Shown here in pieces: positions 47,578 through 56,312 of a DNA stretch of 64,000 nt. The position numbers and the translations under genes were made by a program. The stretch is from Cupriavidus taiwanensis (lineage in GTDB: Bacteria > Pseudomonadota > Gammaproteobacteria > Burkholderiales > Burkholderiaceae). Every line of letters starts with the position of its first letter. Within the stretch, counting starts at the first letter, position 1. The stretch is taken from NCBI RefSeq assembly GCF_900250115.1, contig NZ_LT984805.1:504181-568180 (forward strand), in the 5' to 3' direction. Below the pieces are notes generated by a model. It was given only the letters and a program-made list of their open reading frames with translations. It ran no database searches and was not told where the DNA came from.

Positions 47578-48645
47578 ATGGCCGCCGCCGACCTCGATCT
47601 GACCGACACCGCCTTGCAGGCTGACCTGACCGAACTACGCAGCCGTTTTCCCGAAACCCGCGCGCTGTACCGCGAGGTCTGCGGCCTGCTGTTCTTCCGT
47701 TACGGTGTCACGCCCACCGCCAACAAGCTCTACAGCTTGGTCCGCAAGGGCAGCATGGGCACGCCCGCCGAGGTGCTGCAGGCGTTCTGGCAGGAACTGC
47801 GCGGGCGCACGCGCGTGACCATCGACCATCCGGACCTGCCGGACCCCCTCAAGCAGATCGCCGCCGAGGCGGTGCAGACCATCTGGCAGTCGGCCAACGA
47901 GGCCGCCACGGCGGAACTCGCCACGCTGCGTGCCGAAGCGCGTGACGCAGCGAATGCCGCGGAATCGGAACGCGATGCCGCGCGCGCCGAGACCGCGGTC
48001 GCGCGCGAAGACGCGCTGGCGCTCTCGGCGCAGCTGGGCGAGGCGCGCCAGGCGCACGACGCCGTGCAGGCCGAACTGGCGGCCGAGCGCCAGGCGCACG
48101 CCGCGACGCGGGCGCGTTGGGAAGCGGGGCGGGGGGAACTGGAGGCGGCGGGGCGCCAGCTGGCGGAACTGCGCACCCAATTCTCGACGGAGCTGGAGCG
48201 GGCGCGCGAGGCGGTGACGCTCGCGCAGGAACGCGCCGAAGCCAGCGAGCGGCGCAGCTTGCGCGAACTGGACCAGGAGCGCACCGCGCGCCAGAAGAGC
48301 GAGCGCACGGCCGAAGACCTGCGCGGCGAACTGGCGGTGGCACGCAGCGAGGCGCGCGATGCGGCGGTGGCGCAGGCGGAGGGCCGCACGAAGCTGGAAG
48401 CACAGGCCGCGGCGCTGGCCGAGCGGCTCGCGGCCACCGAGCAGGCGCAGCGCCGGGCGGAGCGGGCCGAAGCGGAAGCCGCGCTCGCGCGCCAGTTGCT
48501 GGCCACCTTGCGCGTCGCGCCGCGCGAACGCGAAGGGGGCCGGCGGCGCAAGGCAGCCAGTTCGGCGGCGACCGTGCCGGAAGAACAAGGCGACGGTCAG
48601 GAGGGTCGGCCGGAATTCGCGAAATTTTCGCCAAATATGGCTTAA
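47578..48645 (+). CDS. KfrA/TnpT-like coiled-coil DNA-binding protein, module A
   Basis: 355 aa from ATG 47578. The N-terminal KfrA-type DNA-binding part (LYREVCGLLFFRYGVTPTANKLYSLVRKG) is followed from residue ~100 to 320 by an Ala/Glu/Arg-rich coiled coil. The last ~15 residues are encoded by the left inverted repeat of the Tn3 unit (from 48601), so the native C-terminus has been replaced. Partner of the divergent recombinase; TnpT-like proteins bind the resolution site and assist the recombinase. AT-rich sequence with ACGTATTACGT palindromes just upstream is a likely operator. Confidence 0.8.
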   Translation: MAAADLDLTDTALQADLTELRSRFPETRALYREVCGLLFFRYGVTPTANKLYSLVRKGSMGTPAEVLQAFWQELRGRTRVTIDHPDLPDPLKQIAAEAVQTIWQSANEAATAELATLRAEARDAANAAESERDAARAETAVAREDALALSAQLGEARQAHDAVQAELAAERQAHAATRARWEAGRGELEAAGRQLAELRTQFSTELERAREAVTLAQERAEASERRSLRELDQERTARQKSERTAEDLRGELAVARSEARDAAVAQAEGRTKLEAQAAALAERLAATEQAQRRAERAEAEAALARQLLATLRVAPREREGGRRRKAASSAATVPEEQGDGQEGRPEFAKFSPNMA

Positions 48646-48646
48646 C
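48601..48646 (+). repeat. Tn3 unit left inverted repeat
   Basis: 46 bp reading inward GAGGGTCGGCCGGAATTCGC... to GGCTTAAC. It lies inside the 3' end of the module A coiled-coil gene and supplies its last codons and stop. Confidence 0.85.
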
Positions 48647-48701
48647 ACATTGATCTAAAAGAGGAATTCGGTTCCATGCGCGCTCCTCGAACGCTGCATC
48701 G

Positions 48702-48929
48702 CTAAATCAAGCGCCACGGGAACCGCATGCTGATCGTCTCAAATCGGTCCGTCTCGACCGATATAGGGATGTCGCCAACCGTGGCTTGAATGACCGCTGG
48801 TCGCTCATCGCCGGACACCCAGCGAACTGAGGCCGATGCCCGTAAATCGGAGGCCATTGCGGACATGACTGATCCAGTCGACCGCTCTAACTTCAGAAAA
48901 AAGGACTCTGTGATGGCTTTCGCCGACAC
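48702..48929 (-). CDS. Possible small protein next to mgtC
   Basis: 75 codons from a GTG at 48929 (VSAKAITESFFLKLERSTGS, QATVGDIPISVETDRFETIS). The composition is protein-like with alternating strands, but there is no recognised family and only weak start evidence. It follows mgtC by 18 nt in the same direction, so it could be the last gene of that operon. Confidence 0.3.
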   Translation of the reverse strand: MSAKAITESFFLKLERSTGSVMSAMASDLRASASVRWVSGDERPAVIQATVGDIPISVETDRFETISMRFPWRLI

Positions 48930-48947
48930 AGGGCTTACCGCAGCAAA

Positions 48948-49670
48948 TCACTCAGTGGTGCTGGGGCTCCAGAAAGCCTGGCTGACAGCACTGGACGCTG
49001 CCAGTCTCGCAACAACGTGATCGAGCTTCTCCCCGTCGACTGAGGTCGCCATCAGCACGGCTTCGATCTCCACGTCGTCGGTACCAAAGGCGTGAACCAC
49101 CAAGTCGCGGGTGGGATGATTGCTGTCCTCCAGGGCCTCATCCAACAAGCGCATTGCCTCTTTCTGGCGCTCCCGCGGAGCGATGACATAGACGGTATTA
49201 GTGACCTCCACGGCGGGCGTATCGATGGGCTGACGGTTGATACGGTCGACCACGGGGCGCAGCAGCGTATTTGCAGCCAGCACGAATAGACACCCGACTG
49301 TAGCCTCCGGAAGCAGGTCCGCGCCGGCACACGCACCTATGGCTGCCGAGCCCCACAAGGTGGCAGCGGTATTGAGGCCGCGCACATTCCCTTCTTCTCG
49401 CATGATCACGCCCGCGCCAAGGAAGCCGATTCCCGAGACCACGTAGGCGACGACACGCACGGCACCATCGTGCCCGGCCAGCCGGTTGGCCATATCTACA
49501 AAAATGGCAGCGCCGACAGCCACCAGCACATTGGTGCGTAGGCCGGCGGTACGTTGGCGGTACTGTCGTTCGTAACCGATTATCGCACCCAGCACGAATG
49601 CCGCGGCCACGCTGATACTGGTATCGAGCAGGGAATCCAGATTGATGTTTTGGATGGCTTCAATGGTCAT
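48948..49670 (-). CDS. mgtC: MgtC/SapB-family membrane protein
   Basis: 240 aa. Four or five membrane helices in the first ~130 residues with the signatures LGAIIGYERQYRQRTAGLRTN and GIGFLGAGVIMREEGNVRGLNTAATLW, then a soluble ACT-like domain (NTVYVIAPRERQKEAMRLLDEAL). MgtC proteins modulate growth at low Mg2+ by affecting ATP synthase, phosphate or potassium balance; they are not transporters themselves. It lies 64 nt after the ABC ATPase in the same direction. Confidence 0.9.
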   Translation of the reverse strand: MTIEAIQNINLDSLLDTSISVAAAFVLGAIIGYERQYRQRTAGLRTNVLVAVGAAIFVDMANRLAGHDGAVRVVAYVVSGIGFLGAGVIMREEGNVRGLNTAATLWGSAAIGACAGADLLPEATVGCLFVLAANTLLRPVVDRINRQPIDTPAVEVTNTVYVIAPRERQKEAMRLLDEALEDSNHPTRDLVVHAFGTDDVEIEAVLMATSVDGEKLDHVVARLAASSAVSQAFWSPSTTE

Positions 49671-49734
49671 GTTTCGAACTGGTCAGAGTCGGGCTCAGAG
49701 TGGGCAGCCTCAGCTTGAGGACAGCCAAATTGCA

Positions 49735-51033
49735 TTAGCTTTCAAGCGAAAACCGCTCCGTATGGTCATCGCACGAGAAGATCTCAGCATAACGTCCCCA
49801 TTCAATGATCGCCTCCAGCGTCTGCTTAGCCAGCTCATCGCTCAGAAAATCCTCTAACTTTTGCTCGAACCGGACGCGCGGGGCTTGCTGATCCTTTCGC
49901 TCAGCCAACACAGTTCGGATATAGCCGGCCATTGGTACGCGCCGCACCAGGTGTTCGGCGAACAGGGCTTTACGCTCCTGTGTACCATGCTCATTGAAGA
50001 GCAAGCCCGCTACGGTCAGGACAATATCGCCCTCGCGCAGCTCGGCGAAGCCGAGGTGCCCGAGGATCTCGGCGACGGGGAAGAGATCGTCCACTTCCAG
50101 GTGCATCGTGGCTGCGATTTCTGGCAGGTCAGCTTGGCCCCGATAGGGCTCAGCGGCTACCGTCTCGATCAGGCCCGCCATCAGATTGGTTGAAACCGGC
50201 TGCAAAGGGCTGCCGATGTCCAGGCCGTTTCTTGGCGCGGCACCCTTTGTCGGGCGGGCCGTCATCTTGGCGTAGATCTCGTCGACCAGTTCGCGGAATG
50301 CCGGCTCGAGGCGGTCACGCCGATGCTTGAAGGGTACTTGAAACTCAGCAACGACAGATCCCGGGTTGGACGAAAGCAGCAGAATGCGGTCGCACATGAA
50401 CACCGCCTCCTCGATGTTGTGGGTCACGATCAGCATCGACTTGATCGGCAACATGCGCTCGGTCCACAGATCGAGCAGATCGGTACGCAAGGTCTCTGCT
50501 GTCAGCACGTCGAGCGCCGAGAATGGCTCATCCATCAGCAACAAGGTCGGATTGACAACGAGGGCCCGGGCAAAGCCGACACGCTGGCGCATACCGCCCG
50601 ATAATTCGCGGGGGAACGCGTTCTCGAAGCCATCCAGGCCAATCAGGTCGATGGCTGCAAGCGCGCGCTCACGCCGCTCCGCCGGCGGCACGCCAAGCGC
50701 TTCCAGGCCGGCTTCAACATTGTCGAGGACGGTGAGCCACGGAAATAGCGCAAAGGTCTGGAAGACCATAGCGACACCTTCTGCTGGGCCTTTGATCGGT
50801 GAGCCGCAGTAGTCAAGCTGGCCGGACGTGGGCGAAATCAGGCCGGCAATCATGCGCAGCAATGTGGACTTGCCCGAGCCGGACCGACCAAGCAGGCCGA
50901 CGATTTCGCCTTCGCGCAGTTTTAGGTTCACGCCGTCCAGCACCAGTCGCTTGCCCTGATCGCGGCCGTAGCCGTGGCTCAGGTCGCGAACGGTCAGGAT
51001 GTTCTGGGTAGGGGTCAGGATTTCGTTTTGCAT
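49735..51033 (-). CDS. ABC transporter ATPase with C-terminal AAA-associated domain
   Basis: 432 aa. Residues 1-260 form an ABC ATPase of the nitrate/sulfonate type: Walker A GLLGRSGSGKSTLLR, signature ELSGGMRQRVGFARAL, Walker B TLLLMDEPFSALD, H-loop VTHNIEEAVF. The last ~150 residues (MHLEVDDLFPVAEILGHLGFAEL...) match the winged-helix-like AAA-associated domain found in a subset of these importers. It energises the double permease encoded 13 nt upstream. Confidence 0.92.
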   Translation of the reverse strand: MQNEILTPTQNILTVRDLSHGYGRDQGKRLVLDGVNLKLREGEIVGLLGRSGSGKSTLLRMIAGLISPTSGQLDYCGSPIKGPAEGVAMVFQTFALFPWLTVLDNVEAGLEALGVPPAERRERALAAIDLIGLDGFENAFPRELSGGMRQRVGFARALVVNPTLLLMDEPFSALDVLTAETLRTDLLDLWTERMLPIKSMLIVTHNIEEAVFMCDRILLLSSNPGSVVAEFQVPFKHRRDRLEPAFRELVDEIYAKMTARPTKGAAPRNGLDIGSPLQPVSTNLMAGLIETVAAEPYRGQADLPEIAATMHLEVDDLFPVAEILGHLGFAELREGDIVLTVAGLLFNEHGTQERKALFAEHLVRRVPMAGYIRTVLAERKDQQAPRVRFEQKLEDFLSDELAKQTLEAIIEWGRYAEIFSCDDHTERFSLES

Positions 51034-51046
51034 TATGTTTGCCCTC

Positions 51047-52783
51047 TCAGTTCATGCGCAGCTTGCTTTCGGCGATGGCGTACAGCGGACGCCACAGAAA
51101 ACGGTTGAAACAGACCACCATGATCGACATGACAGCGATACCAAGGACGATTTTGGGATAGTCTCCAGCGGCGGTGGACTGGGCGATATAGGCGCCAAGG
51201 CCATGCGCCGACAGGCTGGTTGAGCCCCATGACACGGCCTCGGACACAATGCTCGCGTTCCACGCGCCGCCCGACGCGGTGATGGCGCCAGTCACGTAGT
51301 AGGGAAAAATCCCGGGCAGCATGATCTGCCTCCACCACTGCCAGCCACGAATGCGGAAGTTCGTGGCCGCTTCGCGGAAGTCGTTCGGAAATGCGGTGGC
51401 CCCGGCGATGACATTGAAGAGGATGTACCACTGCACTCCCAAAACGATCAGCGGACTCAGCCAGATGTCTGGGTTTAGATGGAAATGGACAATGCCGAAC
51501 ACAAATACCGGGAACAGCAGGTTGGCCGGGAAGGCGGCCAGGAACTGCGCCAGTGGCTGGATTTTTTCGGCAAGCCGGGGCCGCAGCCCAATCATGACCC
51601 CAACCGGCACCCAGATCAGGGAGGTGAGGACGATCAACACCAGCACGCGCAACAGTGTCAGCAGCCCCAGCCCAATGACTTTCACAACTTCGTCCAATCC
51701 GGCTTCAGTGTGCACATAGCTGACCGTCCGCCACAGCAGATAACCGGCAAGCACTGCCACAAGAAGGCTCCAGACCACGTCAACGACGCGGGCCAGGCCA
51801 GCCCGCTGGGGGCCTGAGGCCGCGGGCAGTTGCACCGCGAAGCGGGCCCGCGCCAGCTTGCGCAGCAGGCGGCCGAAGGTACGCAGCAAACTCTGGATCA
51901 AGTGGGTACGATGCACCAGGTTCAACACCCAGGACTGCGGCGCGGTTTGCGCGCTCGTGCTTTCCAGTCGGAAGCGATCTGCCCAGGCCACCATCGGACG
52001 AAACAGAAACTGGTCGTACAGGACGATCACTGCGATCATGGCCAGGATGACCCAACCCACCGCTGCCATATTGCTGTCGGCAATGGCCGTGGCCAGGAAG
52101 GCGCCGACCCCAGGCAGGGTGATTGACTTGTCGCCGACCGTAATGGCTTCCGAGGCGACAACAAAGAACCAGCCGCCCGACATGCTCATCATCATGTTCC
52201 AGATCAGCCCCGGCATGGCAAACGGCACCTCCAGCTTCCAGAATTTCTGCCAGGGCGTTAGGCGCATGCTGTTCGACACTTCGATCAAGTCAGGCGGTAG
52301 CGTGCGCAATGACTGGTAGAAGCTGAATGTCATGTTCCAAGCCTGGCTGGTGAAAATCGCAAAGATGGCCGCCAACTCGGCGCCAAGCATGCGGCCCGGA
52401 AAGAGCGCAAGGAAAAAGACCACGGTGAAGGAGATATAGCCTAGCACCGGCACCGACTGCAGGATGTCGAGCATGGGGACCAGTACCTTCTCCGCCCGGC
52501 GGCTCTTGGCTGCCAGCGTGCCATACGTGAAGGTGAACAGCAGCGACGCCGCCAGCGCGGCCAGCATACGCAGCGTGGTCCGCAGGGCGTACTCGGGCAG
52601 CATGGCAGGATCTAGCGAAATTGCCTCGGCGCTGGGTCCGGCAAGCGGTGCCAGTGTTTCACGGATGCCTGACGCGGCCACTACCAGCAGGCCGATAATC
52701 AGTGGTAGGGCAATGAAATCCCAGCGGTTCGGCAGCAGACGCCGAGCCGTACCTGGGAGTTGCGGCATGAATTCGTTTGCCAT
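51047..52783 (-). CDS. ABC permease with two fused membrane domains
   Basis: 578 aa; two BPD_transp_1 domains joined by a ~60-residue basic linker. Each has an EAA loop: SNSMRLTPWQKFWKLEVPFAMPG near residue 170 and EAATNFRIRGWQWWRQIMLPG near residue 470. About 12 membrane helices. It belongs to the nitrate/sulfonate/taurine importer group. No periplasmic binding protein gene is nearby, so the substrate is unknown and binding must be supplied elsewhere or be dispensable. Confidence 0.92.
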   Translation of the reverse strand: MANEFMPQLPGTARRLLPNRWDFIALPLIIGLLVVAASGIRETLAPLAGPSAEAISLDPAMLPEYALRTTLRMLAALAASLLFTFTYGTLAAKSRRAEKVLVPMLDILQSVPVLGYISFTVVFFLALFPGRMLGAELAAIFAIFTSQAWNMTFSFYQSLRTLPPDLIEVSNSMRLTPWQKFWKLEVPFAMPGLIWNMMMSMSGGWFFVVASEAITVGDKSITLPGVGAFLATAIADSNMAAVGWVILAMIAVIVLYDQFLFRPMVAWADRFRLESTSAQTAPQSWVLNLVHRTHLIQSLLRTFGRLLRKLARARFAVQLPAASGPQRAGLARVVDVVWSLLVAVLAGYLLWRTVSYVHTEAGLDEVVKVIGLGLLTLLRVLVLIVLTSLIWVPVGVMIGLRPRLAEKIQPLAQFLAAFPANLLFPVFVFGIVHFHLNPDIWLSPLIVLGVQWYILFNVIAGATAFPNDFREAATNFRIRGWQWWRQIMLPGIFPYYVTGAITASGGAWNASIVSEAVSWGSTSLSAHGLGAYIAQSTAAGDYPKIVLGIAVMSIMVVCFNRFLWRPLYAIAESKLRMN

Positions 52784-52989
52784 GGGGCTTCCTTGGCCGA
52801 CAGCATGGTTAAACGGAAGCCCACGAAGCGTGTGCTGGCAGCTTGGTCAGAACAGGTTCGCGAGCCATTGGATTCACTACCCTGGCCGGGTCGCCAGCGG
52901 CTACGGGTAGTTGGCAGGCGCAGCACAGCGACTAGAGGCGTCATCCATAATGGCTCCTCCTGTTCACTGGGATACTATCGCTCTGCGCC

Positions 52990-54426
52990 TCAGAACTCGG
53001 CGTGGAACCGGACGCCATAGAATGTTGCCGGCCCCCGGTCCCGGTTGTAGCCCGGGTTGCGGATGTATTGAAAATTCGGACTGACGCTGAAGTACTTCAA
53101 CAACGCCAGGCTGTAATAGATCTCGAGCACTTGTTCCGGTCCATAGCGCAATGCGCCATCGCCGAGGAACGCTCCCAGACCGCCGGCGGCCAGGTAGTCC
53201 CGGTGCGGTGATCGCAGCATGTTGACGGCCATCGCCACCCCGAGTTCGTCATTGGGCCGTCCCCAGGACGTGCCTTTGAGCGTGCCGCCGCCGGCAATTT
53301 GCTTGCCGATCTCGGTAAAGGCGTAGGTTTCCGTCTTGTCGTCCGACATATTGGCGCGGAAGAACACGCCCAGCGAATCATTGACCTCCTGCAGCAACGT
53401 AATGCCCACGCCCACCTTGGCATGTTCCGCGCGCACGTCGGCAACATCGGGCGTCACGTTGTTGGCCTGCCCGAATGCGATGGCATCGCTGAACTTGCCC
53501 ATCTTCGCTTTATTGCGCCAGAGCAGCAGGCGCGCCGCTCCGGGACGGCCAGCGAGGGTATAGCGCTTTTCAAGCTCCAGGATGTCGCCGTAGTGCTCAA
53601 ACATCCGTGTGTCGAGCTTCAGTCCGTTGGATTCGAGCGGTTGCAGGAAATGACCAAAGCGCGCCGACCAGCCATCGCCCACGTACTCTAGCGACACGCC
53701 CCAGTTGTAGCCGCGCGCATCGGCGGGATAGTCGAACGAGCCATGTGTCAGCGATGACCAGTTCATGAACTGGGTGCGCGGGTCGGAGCCGTAGGGGTTC
53801 AGGTCGAAGACGTCGAGCACGCCGAAGTTGCCAGCGGTCAGCACGACGCGCTGTTTGTCGACGGTTCGCGCAAACTGGTTGAAGTCGGCATCAAGCTTCT
53901 CCTCGCCACCACCCAGGCCCCAGGTCTGGCGCACGAAGGCGCGGGCCCGGTAGAACGTAGGATTGGTGCCCGACGATTTGGCCAGTTCCCCGTTGGTCAG
54001 GCCTCCGAGACCATGCAGGCCAGAGAAGGGCACACCCTGCGAGACTTCAGGATTGAAGTGAAACTCTGCCCCTTGCCATAGGCGCAGGCCCAGGTCGAGC
54101 GTGCTGGTGAACGAATAACTCTTGGCCCGTTCCGTGCCGAGGCTGTGCTCGCCGGAATAGGCCGCGCCAAACGAAGGCTTGCGCTGCCAGATGTAGGTGG
54201 CTTGCCCGTGGAAGGCAAAACGGTCCTCCATCGGATCTGCCGTCGCATTGCCGGGGGCAGCGCCGGAAGCCGGCTGGCTTTCACCGGCGTTCTGGGCATG
54301 CGCCGGTGCGAGACCAATGGCTAGGAGCACCACGGTCAGCGCCGCGAGCGTGCGGGCCGACCAACGAGTGCCCTTCAAAAGGGTGAGGGCGGAGAAGGCA
54401 AACTGAAAACAGGTAATGAACGACAT
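52990..54426 (-). CDS. OprB-like outer-membrane porin
   Basis: 478 aa from ATG 54426, with AGGGAGG 6 nt upstream; the in-frame 21-codon extension to 54489 is unlikely. A signal peptide ends near APAHAQ. The mature protein carries FAFHGQATYIWQRKPSF, FHFNPEVSQGVP and the C-terminal FYGVRFHAEF with terminal Phe, as in carbohydrate-selective OprB porins. It is the first gene of the mgtC-ABC unit and probably lets the substrate cross the outer membrane. A gap of about 200 bp separates it from the permease. Confidence 0.88.
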   Translation of the reverse strand: MSFITCFQFAFSALTLLKGTRWSARTLAALTVVLLAIGLAPAHAQNAGESQPASGAAPGNATADPMEDRFAFHGQATYIWQRKPSFGAAYSGEHSLGTERAKSYSFTSTLDLGLRLWQGAEFHFNPEVSQGVPFSGLHGLGGLTNGELAKSSGTNPTFYRARAFVRQTWGLGGGEEKLDADFNQFARTVDKQRVVLTAGNFGVLDVFDLNPYGSDPRTQFMNWSSLTHGSFDYPADARGYNWGVSLEYVGDGWSARFGHFLQPLESNGLKLDTRMFEHYGDILELEKRYTLAGRPGAARLLLWRNKAKMGKFSDAIAFGQANNVTPDVADVRAEHAKVGVGITLLQEVNDSLGVFFRANMSDDKTETYAFTEIGKQIAGGGTLKGTSWGRPNDELGVAMAVNMLRSPHRDYLAAGGLGAFLGDGALRYGPEQVLEIYYSLALLKYFSVSPNFQYIRNPGYNRDRGPATFYGVRFHAEF

Positions 54427-54489
54427 GAGACCTCCCTCACGCGCTTCTATGGCGCGTGTAGGCTCGGGGCGACTACCCGAGAGGGCCAA

Positions 54490-54975
54490 AGAGTGAGCGC
54501 AAACGTCACCCGCATCTGCCTACTCGGTAGATCGCTAACAAGAAAAATCGGGAGGTGGCCACACAGGAGAATCTGCATGGTTGCCACTACCCGCCGGTAA
54601 CGGCTAGGCAGTGGCGAGATGTCGCCTTGACTGACTAGCCGTTCAGTGATCGGCGTGGCGCCGACTAGAACAACAGTCCATGGGGAGAACCCTTAGTGAT
54701 GACCGGGCGCAGCATACCAAAATGTTTCATGGGACCGCAATGGATTTTCGGAGGCCCATAGAGGCGACTGCGGTGTTTCTGCGACACGTGGTTTTCGTCG
54801 GCGGAACCGTCAAAATGCGCCTCACCCGGCGGCGGACCAAATCAGTCACTGACTCTCTCGATGCCGGCGCCTACGCGACGCCAGCGGAAACCCCGGCTAG
54901 GCCTTGGCTAGGCCGATCCATTCGAGGCCGATGGAAAGGGCCGAGCGCCTCACAAATGACAGGGGCGATCAGCGC
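54490..54975. other. Intergenic interval between porin and recombinase B
   Basis: No gene seen. The promoter of the porin-ABC-mgtC unit should lie in 54450-54700. Confidence 0.4.
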
Positions 54976-56148
54976 CTACTGTGGCAAAGCGGGCGTGGTG
55001 GATGGTTGACACTGTTGCTCGCCCACGGTGTGCGCATGCCGCCGATCGTCCTCGGCGTGCAGGTAGATGCCAGTCGTCTCAATCGAGGCATGCCGCAGGT
55101 TCTTCTGGATAAAACGGATATCGGTGCCGGCGTCGGCCTGGTGCGAAGCCGCAGAATGGCGCAGCCAGTGCGTCGAGGCACGCGTCAGCGTCACCGCGCC
55201 GGCCGGATCGCTCGCCTCCAACACGGCGGCCGCCCGCCGGAACACCTCCTTCGCGATCAGATAGACCGCCGTCGGCGTGAGGTGCCGCTGCGCGTCGCCG
55301 GCGACGCTCAGAATGGCCGGGCTCAGCTCACCGGGCGCGGGCATCGGCGGCAGGCCGTGGAACGCGCGATAGCGAGCAAACTCGGCCATCAACGCGTCGC
55401 TCACTGGTACCTCGCCCTCGGCGCCACCCTTGCCGACAACGTACAGCCACCAGCGCCCCCGCCGCTGGACGAAGTCGGCTGCCCTCGCGCGGGCGGCTTC
55501 GCTCGCGCGCAGCGCTGTATGGTAGAGAAAGCGCATCACCCAGCGGCTGCGCTCGTAATGCTGGCACTCGCGCGGCGTGCCCTGCGGCCAGCCCTCCATC
55601 GACGCGAGCACCACCTGCCACAGCGCATGATCGAGATAACGCTCGACGCGTCGAGCGCGCGAGCCACGCGTTGAGCGGCTGCGGCGCAGGGCAAGCGGAT
55701 TGCCCGCGAGGTAGCCGGCCGCGACAAGGTAGTCGAGCAGTCCGGAAAGGATGCCGAGCGCCTGACGGCGGCTGCGCTCGGACAGCGGCCCATCGAAAAG
55801 CCGCCGCGCGCCGCCGCGGCGCGGCAGGGCCGGGTCGGTCCAGTCGGCCGTCGGCGCGGCCAGAAACTGCTCATAAAGCAGGAAATCCTCGCGCGTGAGG
55901 CTCGACATCGGCTTGCCCAGCGTGCGTGTTGCCCAGACGAGCAGCCGCACCACTTCCTTTCGGTAGCTGCGCAGGGTGTGCGGCGAACTGGCGTACTCGG
56001 CAAGCCACAAGCGTACGGCCTCAAGGTCGGTATCGGCCGTGACCTGCCGGTTGGCGGCGCGCGCCCGGTTAGTGCCGTCACGGCCGTCCAGTGCAGAGGG
56101 CAATACGATCGGCAGGACTGATTCGTGTGCTGGAGCGGGCAAGTTCAT
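54976..56148 (-). CDS. Tyrosine recombinase of Tn3-type module B (TnpS-like)
   Basis: 390 aa from ATG 56148 (MNLPAPAHESVLPIVLP). SAM-like part (HTLRSYRKEVVRLLVWATRTLG), catalytic Arg in YHTALRASEAARARA, Lys in VVGKGGAEGEVPVS, HxxR in HWLRHSAASHQ, and Tyr in RHASIETTGIYLHAEDDRR. Paralogous to the module A recombinase, with about a third of the sequence visibly shared. Divergent from the coiled-coil gene with the core site between. Confidence 0.88.
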   Translation of the reverse strand: MNLPAPAHESVLPIVLPSALDGRDGTNRARAANRQVTADTDLEAVRLWLAEYASSPHTLRSYRKEVVRLLVWATRTLGKPMSSLTREDFLLYEQFLAAPTADWTDPALPRRGGARRLFDGPLSERSRRQALGILSGLLDYLVAAGYLAGNPLALRRSRSTRGSRARRVERYLDHALWQVVLASMEGWPQGTPRECQHYERSRWVMRFLYHTALRASEAARARAADFVQRRGRWWLYVVGKGGAEGEVPVSDALMAEFARYRAFHGLPPMPAPGELSPAILSVAGDAQRHLTPTAVYLIAKEVFRRAAAVLEASDPAGAVTLTRASTHWLRHSAASHQADAGTDIRFIQKNLRHASIETTGIYLHAEDDRRHAHTVGEQQCQPSTTPALPQ

Positions 56149-56197
56149 GGACTGACACGATTTTGCGGCGGGGTTCCGCATCGTACACCTACGAAGC

Positions 56198-56221
56198 TTA
56201 CGATTATGCGCGTTATCGTAA
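56198..56221. other. 9-6-9 bp inverted-repeat site, module B
   Basis: TTACGATTA, spacer TGCGCG, then TTATCGTAA: arms match at 8 of 9 positions with a 6-bp centre. The same geometry and relative position as in module A. A second palindrome ATTACGT-ATATA-ACGTAAT (56238-56256) follows, a likely site for the coiled-coil protein. Confidence 0.6.
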
Positions 56222-56312
56222 ATTTCTGGCGCTTGTGATTACGTATATAACGTAATACGATCATATGCATTATTCAGAATCCAGAAATTCCACCTCTCAG
56301 CCGCTTCCGCCC

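Noticed and set aside
47578..48645. KfrA-like gene as evidence of a plasmid backbone with origin
   Set aside because: The paired recombinase, TA genes and second copy next to a Tn3 transposase fit transposon resolution modules better than a plasmid maintenance region.
48117..48653. Long open frames antisense or shifted to the coiled-coil gene (47.6-48.6 kb)
   Set aside because: The Ala/Glu/Arg-rich high-GC coiled coil produces open shadows in all frames; none has a recognisable domain or ribosome-binding site.
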